Origin: Acidimicrobiaceae bacterium
GTDB taxonomy: Bacteria; Actinomycetota; Acidimicrobiia; Acidimicrobiales; RAAP-2
NCBI GenBank assembly: GCA_003160635.1
Contig: PMLV01000077.1
Coordinates: 67,386 to 131,385 of the forward strand
Direction of reading: 5' to 3'
Length of the DNA stretch: 64,000 nt
Below are positions 28,974 through 38,466 of the stretch, piece by piece. The translations under genes were made by a program, and so were the position numbers. Position 1 is the first letter of the stretch, and each line of letters begins with the position of its first letter. The notes under the pieces were generated by a model, which was given only the letters and a program-made list of their open reading frames with translations, ran no database searches and had not been told where the DNA came from.

Positions 28974-29806
28974 CCGTCTCCATCATCCGATGCCTTCGAC
29001 CCTTGAACTGCGAGCGTGAAGGAGGTGCCATCGACTAAACATGAACTACACACGCCGGACGAGGGAATTACTTGACGGCAGCGCCAGGGAATTCCGTGAC
29101 GGTCGACAGCCAGATGAGCGTATCCACCGGAACCATGTCGACGAGTATGTCGAGATGCCCGGCATCAGTTTCCCATGTTGAAATTCGCGACCGGCTCAGA
29201 GTCAGGCCGTCCAACTGGACCGGCAGAGCGGCCGACTCTTTGTCGCTCAGGGCCTTCGACTCGGAGCCGGGCGCGAGCTCTCGCATGGGGGCCGCCAAGC
29301 GGTCGAAGTTCTCAGCCACCGGCCGGGACCTCGTAGGTGGGATGCTTAGTGAGGGTTGGAGACGAGAGAATCGGTACTCCACGTCGATGGCACTCGTCGG
29401 CTACCTCGCCCAAAACCCCGCGAATCCAGTACCACATGAGTTGACCCGTGCGGATGCCGGTAAGCGAATCTCGGTGCATGGAGACCGACTCTGACGACGG
29501 ATCCAACGATGAGACTACTTATCGCGAGTGGTCTACGGTTATGGGCAGACACGTGCAGCGTCTCGGGGTTGAAGGGAATCTCGGAAGGTCAGAGATCGCT
29601 AGACCATCGGGCCCGTCGATCCTGGCACGGGTTCTCGCGTTAGATCGAACGTGCTCCGAAGCATCCGGAACCCAGAACCCAGTTCTGGTGCATTCAACCA
29701 TCCTCAGACGGGAGGTCTTAATTTCGGTTCTATGATTGGCCGATCCTGCTCGCCGCGGGGTTGTGCGGATGTCCCCCACTCCACGCATTACTAACGGGTG
29801 ATGGTC

Positions 29807-30781
29807 TCAATTCGGTTTTCTGTGTTCTGCCCAGTGCTTTTCGAGCCACTTCAGATGCCGCTTCGATAGCACTACCTTGAGCTCCGTGCCCTCCAGATCC
29901 TGGTAGTGCGCATAGTCAGCCAGCTCTTCGGAGATAGATATCTCCTTGCTGGCAGGATTAACGGCGATCATGCCCAGGTCAAACATTGTATGCAGATCTC
30001 TACGAATCAGAAGACCTCCGTCATCATGATGGGCTGCGTCTTTTGCATAGCTGTAGAGATGGCACGCCTCAAGGGCCTCGCGTGGAGCCTTACCGGTAAA
30101 AGCACAGACGGAACCGAACTGGTCTAAGAGCTTTTGTCGAAACTGACCCTGTCCAACGCGAACTCGGACGAGGCGGTTTTTGTGGCCACCCTTGATAAGG
30201 CTTTCGGTCTTCACAAGCATATCGATTTCGACGCGATACCCCTTGTCGTTCAGAGCTTTGATGAATGCTGGCCAGACAAGCGGCCGAAAACTATGTTGAT
30301 CGTCCGAGCTCCGACAAAGGGACCTCAGTTGTGGACCCAGAAGAACACCTTTCAGGTCGATCCACCCAGCGGCATAATGTGACTCGTATTGAAGTACTTG
30401 GACTTTCTTCACGAAGGGTTTGTTGAACTCCCAGCCGCACTTGTAACACTTGTACAGGGGCTGCTTGCTAGTTCGTGCCTTGATTCCCGCAAGATTGCAT
30501 TTAGGACACTTCTTGAGCAGCTTCGTAGCTTCTTGGGTAGCTATCGAATCAATCACGGACATCCCAAGGACTGACAGTTTATTCCAAATTACGATCCGGT
30601 GTCCCACATGGACAGAACCATGATTAGGTACCGTGCTATCCCATCTATAGGACGCCTCTGGGACGTCGGAGTATCCGTCATTTCCACCATGTTGGGTGCG
30701 ACCAGAAACCGCCAGAGCCAACCACGAATTCACTCCGGCCACATCTTCCCCGCTCACAGGCGTGTCCCCCCCGTCACTCAA
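29807..30781 (-). CDS. HNH endonuclease with zinc ribbon
   Basis: CPKCNLAGIKARTSKQPLYKCYKCGWEF ribbon; RQKLLDQFGSVCAFTGKAPREALEACHLYSYAKDAAHHDDGGLLIRRDLHTMFDLGMI HNH block. Confidence 0.85.
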   Translation of the reverse strand: MSDGGDTPVSGEDVAGVNSWLALAVSGRTQHGGNDGYSDVPEASYRWDSTVPNHGSVHVGHRIVIWNKLSVLGMSVIDSIATQEATKLLKKCPKCNLAGIKARTSKQPLYKCYKCGWEFNKPFVKKVQVLQYESHYAAGWIDLKGVLLGPQLRSLCRSSDDQHSFRPLVWPAFIKALNDKGYRVEIDMLVKTESLIKGGHKNRLVRVRVGQGQFRQKLLDQFGSVCAFTGKAPREALEACHLYSYAKDAAHHDDGGLLIRRDLHTMFDLGMIAVNPASKEISISEELADYAHYQDLEGTELKVVLSKRHLKWLEKHWAEHRKPN

Positions 30782-31553
30782 ACGAAATGGGTGAACCCGA
30801 GAGCGCGCTGTTCGAGTCCACAGCCAATTGGTTCAATACATCGGCAAATTCGGAATCTGTCATCGCATCGAGTGCTGTGTGGGACTTGATTGCGCGAAGA
30901 CGTCTAGTTATTTCACGAACGAATTCCGAGCGCGCCACCGAGAGGCCAGCGCTCTCCGCCCGCCATACCGTATCCCTGATGGCTCTGGCCGTACGCTGGT
31001 TCCCACCAAGCGACGGACGTTCCATGATTTGTACGAACTCGTCCTCGCCGAGTGGGCGACATCCCTCGGGCGCCACATCTAGGTCACCGCCGAATGCCCA
31101 GGCGCGCCACCACGTCCTCCGCAGGACGTTACGCGGTTTGCCCATCAGACGATGCTCGGCCCGATCTGGGAACCGCCAGGGTCCTATCTCGGGCACCAAG
31201 ATAAGAGTCAAAAACGACCACACTCCTTCTTCTGCTGCGTCGGCAGTCACGATTGCCATCTCACGGAAGAGACGAGTACCGCAGGGTCGATCAAAGCTTT
31301 GGCCACCAAGCTTTGCTATCGGCGTTGGGTAACCCGCTTCTTTGGCGACAGCTCTAATTTCGAGCTGAATGGATTCAAGAGCAGACTCATCGGCCGGATG
31401 GCCACCGGTGGCAGCTGGCGCCGCGTCCGGATGACTCGTCGCTGCGAGCGCCGCAAGCTCGTCCAAGGGAAGCTCAGCACGTTCACGTACAATTCGCCCA
31501 GCGACACCCTCGGCCAGTCTCGGGTAAAGGAGGTTCGGCATAGCTTGCGTCAT
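30774..31553 (-). CDS. Uncharacterised protein of the defence operon (possibly DUF6339-like, from memory)
   Basis: MPNLLYPRLAEGVAGRIVRERAELP...; overlaps both neighbours by a few bp. Confidence 0.6.
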   Translation of the reverse strand: MTQAMPNLLYPRLAEGVAGRIVRERAELPLDELAALAATSHPDAAPAATGGHPADESALESIQLEIRAVAKEAGYPTPIAKLGGQSFDRPCGTRLFREMAIVTADAAEEGVWSFLTLILVPEIGPWRFPDRAEHRLMGKPRNVLRRTWWRAWAFGGDLDVAPEGCRPLGEDEFVQIMERPSLGGNQRTARAIRDTVWRAESAGLSVARSEFVREITRRLRAIKSHTALDAMTDSEFADVLNQLAVDSNSALSGSPISFE

Positions 31554-32440
31554 GGCAGTATGCGGCAGTAGTTCTGGATCGCCGCCTCAACCCTCACAGG
31601 ATCTGTTTGAAGCCACCCGCGGACCGTAATTGGGTCTTCGTGTGGCCATATGGTTGCAAGCAGGTTACGAAGCACGCCTGAAACGCTCTTCGCCTCTGGG
31701 TCAACAGGTGCGTCAACGACGTCACCGTGAGCCAGCCCCATTCCCACCATCTGACGCGTCACATCCCACCGCAGAGTACGCCATAACTGTGCTGTTCCCT
31801 CGTCGGGAGCACTCTCAAGGAGTTTGCCAACTGCGGGGTGACCCGAATTTACATTTAGACGCGCTGCTGCCATGAAAAGGGCATCCACGTCACTCATATC
31901 TATGTCGAGCACCCAAGCCGCCGCCGAATAAAGGGGATATGTCTTGGAGAAGTCGGAGGCTTCAGTCGGAAACTGAGCTCGGACCCCTTCCAATTCGGTG
32001 CGAGTTCTCGACCGCCAAAGAATGCTGCCGGGGTGTGTCGGGGCTAGTTTGCCCAGCGGATCGGCGTGGGAAACGACAAGGTAGGTGTCAAGTGTAAGGC
32101 GCCCCCCAAGCTCACCCCCGGGTAGGTTGAACTGAATTCTAAGATCAAAGGCGTCCTGAGGTGGTATCGCTTCGAACGCCACAGAACGTTCGGTCCGAGT
32201 GTGATCAGAGTGAGCCATCACCAGAACTGATAATCGGCTCGCTTCGCCGAGCTCACATGCTTTCAACACCTCATTTCTATTTACGGAGACCGACGCAGCC
32301 ATCTCCAGAACCGTTTGATAGTCCCAATGAGGCAGTTCGGAAGGCAATGGCGTGTCACCGGCAGGGGTGCGGAATTGCCAACCCCCGTGGATGATCAACT
32401 CCTCGGGTGGGATAAGAAAGGGGACAACCGCGGTCTTCAC
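31550..32440 (-). CDS. Uncharacterised protein of the defence operon
   Basis: ORF with 4-bp overlaps at both ends; no family recognised. Confidence 0.65.
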   Translation of the reverse strand: MKTAVVPFLIPPEELIIHGGWQFRTPAGDTPLPSELPHWDYQTVLEMAASVSVNRNEVLKACELGEASRLSVLVMAHSDHTRTERSVAFEAIPPQDAFDLRIQFNLPGGELGGRLTLDTYLVVSHADPLGKLAPTHPGSILWRSRTRTELEGVRAQFPTEASDFSKTYPLYSAAAWVLDIDMSDVDALFMAAARLNVNSGHPAVGKLLESAPDEGTAQLWRTLRWDVTRQMVGMGLAHGDVVDAPVDPEAKSVSGVLRNLLATIWPHEDPITVRGWLQTDPVRVEAAIQNYCRILP

Positions 32441-34299
32441 GCAGCTGACATCGCTTCCGGATGTATATCCAGCAGTACGGTGGTATCCCGACTTCTCGAA
32501 ACAAAGAGTTCGATCTCAACTGGTTCCTCGCTCATCACGCTGAGTTCTGCGTTTGTGCCGTTGAGCAGCGTCGTTTGATCGAGAAAACGAGCCTCAACGA
32601 GTTGCAGTACAGGGTCAAGATCCATATCGACCGTCGTCCCATCCAATGCCGCACCGCAGGCAATACTCAGATGCGTTCCCGGGGAGCCATCCCTGTGAGT
32701 CACCCGGAACTTCACGCGAGTCATGACCACTCCGTCTTTTACGACAGGACCAGAGTGAACAACTTCAATCCGCGCCTTTGGTTCGCGCAGATTTGGCGTT
32801 CCAGTTCCACGCGGAGGCCGGCCCGAGCCCCGCGCTTCTGTCGTACGAACCAAGCCGGCCAACTCTGCGGCTATGGCCGCCGTACTCGTTGTATCGGTGT
32901 CACGAATCGTGGGACGCGGAGCCCACCTGTTGTCAAGCACGTTTCGGATCTCCCTCAGACCCACATTGACAATCGTCCTGTCACGCCGACTTGGGAGTAA
33001 CTCAGTCCTCCAGGAGTCATGTGTTGGAGGTTCCGCTGCCGCAAAGCTCGCATCATGCTCTGGTCTGCATCGAAACACGCCGGCCCACTCCATGCCTCCT
33101 TCGAGAGGAACCGGCCCGAGCAAATAATCGACGACTAACTCGGGGGTCCTCAGTAGAGCCACATGATGGGCGGGACCGGATATGACTGCCGCCGGTCTTG
33201 GACTGTCCTCCTCGTGGGGGTCATGACCATCGTCTACGATCGCCCGTTCGCGCACTACCAGGGGTACCGTTACAAGGTCTCCAATCGCTGTCTTCGGTTT
33301 CATGCAGCGAATGACGTCGTGCCTCGTACCTGCAGGCTGATTATCGGTGTCGCTTCCGTCAAGCATGGCACGGAATGCTTGAGCAAACCCGTAAAGCGGT
33401 GGACGTTCAGAAGGACTTGGAATCTGTATGCCGTTTCCGTTCCAAGTTACAACGATAGTCATGGGGACCTTTGAACTCCGCTCCATCATCTTGGGCCAGA
33501 GGTACCATGCGGCAGATTCCGCGATGAACGTCATTGCCTGTTCTCCGGTGCGTTCAGCAAAGTCAGGATCAACGACCATGATCGTCGTCCCAGTCTCGCC
33601 CTCTTCGAACGGTGGCATTCCAATTGATGCTGCGATCCGGTCTGCGGCACCTCCGGTCACCGGATGCGGCATACCATCGACCGAGCGACCCCACCAGTGA
33701 CGCCCAGTGCACAGGTAACCGCCCCGCTTAAATTCGTCCCCGATTGCACATGCGATCAGGCGAGACTGAATTTTACCGTTTCTCCTCGACTTGGAATGGA
33801 TCACCACCGAATTCACCTTTGATACGACGAACGCGATCGTCTTCCCAAACCCATAAGTGCCGCCGGTGTGCCTCGCCGTATTCGCCTTTCCAACATTCAG
33901 TACAAAGTCAACCCAGTCATACGTATCTTCTGAGTCGACCTTGTCGGCCTGGACTGGACCGCCCAAACCCTTTGTATTGCGGTCCCATATGTAGAAAGCG
34001 GTCAACGACCCGCGCGCCAGCGCACCATTGAGCCCAGTTCCCACAGCCTTCTCCGCACTGGGAAAGACGAGCTCTCTTAGACTCAGAATCTCATCCGGTT
34101 CTAGATCCCAGCCCTCCACGGAAAACACAACGGATAGATCGTCGCTAAGTCGTGCATCCCAACTGTTCTGTGCCGTTTCGCGTAACAATACCGTGAGGGG
34201 ATCTAGGCGAGGTCGTCCCAACAGCTTGGAGAACCCAGCGGCAGCGAGTCCGCCGCTCCGCGGGTACGCCTCTGGGATCCAATCGGCGGGCTCGATCAC
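32437..34299 (-). CDS. GHKL-fold (Bergerat) ATPase, long form
   Basis: LLRETAQNSWDAR N-box and HTGGTYGFGKTIAFVVSK ATP-lid-like glycine block. Confidence 0.7.
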   Translation of the reverse strand: MIEPADWIPEAYPRSGGLAAAGFSKLLGRPRLDPLTVLLRETAQNSWDARLSDDLSVVFSVEGWDLEPDEILSLRELVFPSAEKAVGTGLNGALARGSLTAFYIWDRNTKGLGGPVQADKVDSEDTYDWVDFVLNVGKANTARHTGGTYGFGKTIAFVVSKVNSVVIHSKSRRNGKIQSRLIACAIGDEFKRGGYLCTGRHWWGRSVDGMPHPVTGGAADRIAASIGMPPFEEGETGTTIMVVDPDFAERTGEQAMTFIAESAAWYLWPKMMERSSKVPMTIVVTWNGNGIQIPSPSERPPLYGFAQAFRAMLDGSDTDNQPAGTRHDVIRCMKPKTAIGDLVTVPLVVRERAIVDDGHDPHEEDSPRPAAVISGPAHHVALLRTPELVVDYLLGPVPLEGGMEWAGVFRCRPEHDASFAAAEPPTHDSWRTELLPSRRDRTIVNVGLREIRNVLDNRWAPRPTIRDTDTTSTAAIAAELAGLVRTTEARGSGRPPRGTGTPNLREPKARIEVVHSGPVVKDGVVMTRVKFRVTHRDGSPGTHLSIACGAALDGTTVDMDLDPVLQLVEARFLDQTTLLNGTNAELSVMSEEPVEIELFVSRSRDTTVLLDIHPEAMSAA

Positions 34300-35288
34300 T
34301 GGCTCATTTCAGCAAGAAGCAAACTGATCTCAACTGGGCTCAAGGGCGTCGGGGGATCGTTGGTGAGGTCTATTGAATAAGACAGGCGCAACGTTCCGGA
34401 AGGCACCTCTCCATGGAGGAATGAAAGAGGCGTGATCCGTGGGAAAGCGGCTCCCTCGACGTCGTAGACCCTATTGTCGGCTATACGGTACATATAGCTC
34501 GAATACCTATCGCGGTTCATTTCGACGTATCCAACTCGGCGAAGTAAGGCTAGAAACCCCGTTCGTTCCACTCCGAGCTCCAAGATCCCATCCACCAAAG
34601 AAGGAATACTCACGCCTGTCGAATCAGCCTCAAACCGATAATGGAAAAGATGAAGTCTGCCGTTGGGGGGTGGCAATAGTTGATCAACGCTGCTGATAGG
34701 TACGAACCGTCCCTCTCTCACCAAAGTGGCCTTAACCTCGATTGCCTCGTCGCCGGACCGAAAATCATGCTGGCTGCCAGAGGGACCTGTCCATACCGAG
34801 AGATTTCGGTCAGGATCTCGCTTTAGGAGCTCTTCGAATACAATCAGTTCAGCCATCAACCCGGTCCGAGCCTGCTCGCTCAGGAGGCCAGCACTCTCGG
34901 CGTCAGAAAATAGCCGCTTCCATCGGTCCAGAACCTCAAGGGTCGCATGAGCCGGCGAGTGTGCCTCAACAACTTCTGGGAGTAGCTCGCTGACAAAGCG
35001 CGCGAACTCCTCGTTGAGATCAGCTTGAATGCAGATCGCACAAAGGTAGGCAGTCTCCTGATAAGTGACCCTAATCAGATGGACGGCCCTGCCAGTTCGG
35101 TCTTCGCCAAAGGCCTCGCCAAGCCGCAATGGGATCAGCAGAAGCCTTCTGCCGAGGTTGTCGACACCGAGCAAGACCATGCCGGCCGAGACTTCAACGC
35201 CGGACTCAACTACGTCCATCCCGGAATCTGGTCCCTCGGCCACGGTCTGCAAGACAGCCCAGATCGCCCGAAGATCGGGGTCAGGCAT
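34296..35288 (-). CDS. PD-(D/E)XK motif protein (PF14390/DUF4420-like)
   Basis: LTGLMAELIVFEELL-like block, QHDFRSGDEAIEVKATL catalytic pattern; next to Z1 gene. Confidence 0.75.
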   Translation of the reverse strand: MPDPDLRAIWAVLQTVAEGPDSGMDVVESGVEVSAGMVLLGVDNLGRRLLLIPLRLGEAFGEDRTGRAVHLIRVTYQETAYLCAICIQADLNEEFARFVSELLPEVVEAHSPAHATLEVLDRWKRLFSDAESAGLLSEQARTGLMAELIVFEELLKRDPDRNLSVWTGPSGSQHDFRSGDEAIEVKATLVREGRFVPISSVDQLLPPPNGRLHLFHYRFEADSTGVSIPSLVDGILELGVERTGFLALLRRVGYVEMNRDRYSSYMYRIADNRVYDVEGAAFPRITPLSFLHGEVPSGTLRLSYSIDLTNDPPTPLSPVEISLLLAEMSQ

Positions 35289-37944
35289 CGCTCAGATCCA
35301 CATCGTCTCGATCGCCTTCGTCGTCGACATATACATCTTCGGGTTCTGCTTCTTCGGTGGGTTCGGCACGTGGCATGTCAACCTGGATCAGATTCTTCGG
35401 CCTTGATTCGGGTGCGGCACGTGGGAATGAGAAGGCAGCACCCATGAGATGATCTATAGCATCGAGTGGAATCCGATAGCCCTCCTTGTGGGGCTTCGGT
35501 TCGGAGTCCTTATCAATTGGATAGAGCAGAATTAACCCGCGTCTGCTCTCCGTCCTTGCGTCCAAAAGCTGGTTCTCGTCCATGCTGGTGGCCGCTGCGG
35601 AATTAATCAGATCCGCTACACGGTCAGGTTTCGACATCAGCGTTCCGATGTTCGCCGTGGTTGCGTTACTCGATCGCTCCAGTTTCGAACGCGTCAACAG
35701 GTTGACTTGGCCACAGCCAAGATCGATCTGTTTTGCGGGTGGTCGACGAGTGATGACTGCGAGATTCCAATATTCAAGCCATTCGTACCTCTGCTGTTCG
35801 GATATATATCTCTCCAAGAGGCCCGAGCGAAGCTCGGTGTCGGGATGGAAGGTGAAATCTCGGACAAATGTGAGCACCGATTCGGCGGCGATATCGAAAA
35901 AGATCAGCCGGCTCTCTTGCCGATCTTGCCGCGAGCCGGAGTCGAGCGCTGTTGAAATCAGACGCTTGGCGGCTCCTCGATTGGAGGCAATTTCGGCAGG
36001 ATCCCGATGATGAAAGTATGTGGTCTGAGGGCGCTGACCGCTGTACGACGCCTCACCCGGTACTGCAAAGTGCATTTTGTTTCTGGCTGTTACCTGCATC
36101 CGCGGATGGAGCCTGAGTCGGACGGGAAGTTGTAGCGGCGTTGCATCCTCGGCTTGAATTCTCCAGACTTCCAGTCGGAGATCTCGTTCAACGTCGGCGA
36201 GGAACCTGAAATCCTCAGCAAGATCCGCAGAGGTCCAGATCCGAGGTAGATCTTCATACCCAGGCCGATACCCGAACCATCGACCCATCTGCAGCAGGGA
36301 GTCGTAGGTTTGGGCGGTCCGTAGGAAAAAAGAGGATACTAGGCCTTCGAGAGTGAGTCCTCTTGAGAGGGTGTTACCGCCAACAGCGATCACAGTGGCT
36401 GGTTCCTTGGTGTATATCAGACGATCCGTCGATCGGCTGTTGTCGGCAACCACCTTGACATCGGACAGAACTTCAGGGATCGCATCCTTCAGGTCAATAA
36501 ATGGAATGGCGCTACGACCAAATCGACTGGGCGGTTCCCGCTCCTGCTCGACGGTCCATTGATCCTTCCAGTCAGCTTCCGTGGTGCCAGACAACCAGTC
36601 ATTCCGGAGTGCCTTAATGAAGTCTCGGATCACATCGAGTTGCTGCAGCTGAGGATCGATTCTCATTGTCGTATGGATGAGCATGCTTGAGTGTTTCCGC
36701 TCTCCCGACCTCACTCGGCGGGCGGCGGTTGCCAGCAAGAACCAGCGGATTGCGTCGCCCAGCGCCGGCGTGACGACGGGCGAAAACGTCCCTTTAGTTG
36801 GAACTCTGTAGTGATGGACCTCGTCATGGGGAACGATCCGAATCATGTCGTGAGGCTGGGAGTCGGTGTCCTCATCATCCTCAACCACGGCCTTTCCGAA
36901 GAGTTCCTCGGAGCCAAAATAGGGTGGAGGCTTCGGCAGCGAATAAATGAAATTGCGCGGGTAGAGGTCCTCCGCGTCAGCAGGATTTATGAGAACATTC
37001 GCAAAAGGAGTGGCCGTGTAACCAATGTACGCGACTCTGGGTAACTTCAAAAGATCCACGATCAATCGGTTAATGTTGGTCCTGTCCAGCTCCGGATCCT
37101 TTGCTGCGTTCGGGCTAGCTTGGTCTGACTCGTCGTCAATGATCAACACTGGACATGCGTCTAGCCCGCGCTCTGCGTCCGCAAGGCGAAGCCAATCACG
37201 AAGGCGGGTCAGTCGTGAGACATTCTTCTTCACCACTGCCAGCAGACGGAGTTCGGTGCCCGCAACCAGAGCGAGAGCCTTCAGGGGACGGCCAAAATCC
37301 TCATCCTCTCCGGTCAATTGTGACCATTTTGTCTTGTGGAGTTCGTAGAGCTGTTCGTCAAGTCTCAGTTGTGTCTGCCGCCGGAGTGCATTGTGAACGC
37401 CTGACAAGACGATGAAAAGCCGATATCCAGCGTCCGCAGCCTTGGCGATCGTCGCCGTGAAATTGGCGGTCTTTCCCGACTGTACATATCCGAGAACCAG
37501 TCCTCTAGTTGAAATGGTGGGACTGTGCGGGTCTGCGAGAAGGCTGACGACATTCGTCGAGGCCTCGTCCAACGACTCGACCGCGTCCTTCCAATCGGGA
37601 TCAGATTCGAGTGATTTTTTGAGTCCAGGCCAAAAGAGGTCGTCAGCACTCGGTCCTGTGTACCAAGGTACGAATTCCTCGAGGTCGACCAACGCGCCGT
37701 GGGTTGCAATATGCCGCCGCTGTTCGGCTATCCGCAAGTGCTCTGCAACCATGCGGTCGACCAGATCGTCGTTCCCCAGCATTACCTTCAGCTTGGCCGT
37801 CGCGTTCGGGAGATCGTTGCCCTGCCGGAGCAGCAGCTCGAGTCCCTCGAGTACGCCTTGCTCCTGTGCCGTGAGTGCCATTGGTCCCTCAGCTTCTGCC
37901 GTGGTGTCTGGTGTGGCAATGTAGTCGCTATCGATTCGAATCAC
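35281..37944 (-). CDS. Z1-domain protein (SF2-like ATPase)
   Basis: GLVLGYVQSGKTANFTATIAKAADAGYRLFIVLSGVHNALRRQTQLRLDEQL, VLIIDDESDQAS, VGGNTLSRGLTLEGL, LLQMGRWFGYRPGYEDLPRI. Confidence 0.9.
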   Translation of the reverse strand: MIRIDSDYIATPDTTAEAEGPMALTAQEQGVLEGLELLLRQGNDLPNATAKLKVMLGNDDLVDRMVAEHLRIAEQRRHIATHGALVDLEEFVPWYTGPSADDLFWPGLKKSLESDPDWKDAVESLDEASTNVVSLLADPHSPTISTRGLVLGYVQSGKTANFTATIAKAADAGYRLFIVLSGVHNALRRQTQLRLDEQLYELHKTKWSQLTGEDEDFGRPLKALALVAGTELRLLAVVKKNVSRLTRLRDWLRLADAERGLDACPVLIIDDESDQASPNAAKDPELDRTNINRLIVDLLKLPRVAYIGYTATPFANVLINPADAEDLYPRNFIYSLPKPPPYFGSEELFGKAVVEDDEDTDSQPHDMIRIVPHDEVHHYRVPTKGTFSPVVTPALGDAIRWFLLATAARRVRSGERKHSSMLIHTTMRIDPQLQQLDVIRDFIKALRNDWLSGTTEADWKDQWTVEQEREPPSRFGRSAIPFIDLKDAIPEVLSDVKVVADNSRSTDRLIYTKEPATVIAVGGNTLSRGLTLEGLVSSFFLRTAQTYDSLLQMGRWFGYRPGYEDLPRIWTSADLAEDFRFLADVERDLRLEVWRIQAEDATPLQLPVRLRLHPRMQVTARNKMHFAVPGEASYSGQRPQTTYFHHRDPAEIASNRGAAKRLISTALDSGSRQDRQESRLIFFDIAAESVLTFVRDFTFHPDTELRSGLLERYISEQQRYEWLEYWNLAVITRRPPAKQIDLGCGQVNLLTRSKLERSSNATTANIGTLMSKPDRVADLINSAAATSMDENQLLDARTESRRGLILLYPIDKDSEPKPHKEGYRIPLDAIDHLMGAAFSFPRAAPESRPKNLIQVDMPRAEPTEEAEPEDVYVDDEGDRDDVDLSDA

Positions 37945-38022
37945 CCGGAATTAGGCAGATCCTCGAGCTAAGAGGCTGAGTTTTGGATTGGGTGAAAAGC
38001 GCAGACACAGGGGAGGCACGAT

Positions 38023-38463
38023 TTGGCTATGGGGAAGCAGAAGAGTGGTCCTCGGCTGCGACCCCCAACGCCTCAGGTCTCCCAGCAGATGGCCAGGATG
38101 CCCACGGTGGGATCTGGGCCCGAGATGGCCATCCGAAGGGAGCTGCACTCGAGGGGACTCCGGTTCCGAGTCGCCCCTTGTCATCTGCCAGGCCGTCCGG
38201 ACCTCGCCTTCACGCGTGCACGTCTCGCAGTGTTCGTTGATGGCTGCTTCTGGCATGCCTGCCCATTGCACTGCTCCGTACCGAAATCAAACCGGGAATG
38301 GTGGATCGCAAAGTTCACCATGACTCGGGAAAGAGACGAGCGAAAGGATGCCGGTTTGGCATCGCTAGGGTGGTCAGCAATCCATATATGGGAGCACGAT
38401 CCAGTCCAAACTTCCTGTGATTGGATCGAGGAGGAGTGGCGAAGAAGGCTTGCCGAGAGATGA
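38023..38463 (+). CDS. vsr: Very short patch repair (Vsr) endonuclease
   Basis: LHSRGLRFRVAPCHLPGRPDLAFTRARLAVFVDGCFWHACPLHCSVPKSNREWW. Confidence 0.95.
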   Translation: MAMGKQKSGPRLRPPTPQVSQQMARMPTVGSGPEMAIRRELHSRGLRFRVAPCHLPGRPDLAFTRARLAVFVDGCFWHACPLHCSVPKSNREWWIAKFTMTRERDERKDAGLASLGWSAIHIWEHDPVQTSCDWIEEEWRRRLAER

Positions 38464-38466
38464 TGC

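Larger units (their letters stand above)
26172..29108 (+). mobile_element. IS21-family insertion sequence, 2937 bp, 6-bp TSD GCCAGA (26166-26171 / 29109-29114)
   Basis: Left end tgtcagccgtcacggaattccct; reverse complement of right end tgtcgaccgtcacggaattccct; several internal copies of ccgtca(cg/ag)gaattccct-type repeats; istA/istB inside. Confidence 0.92.
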
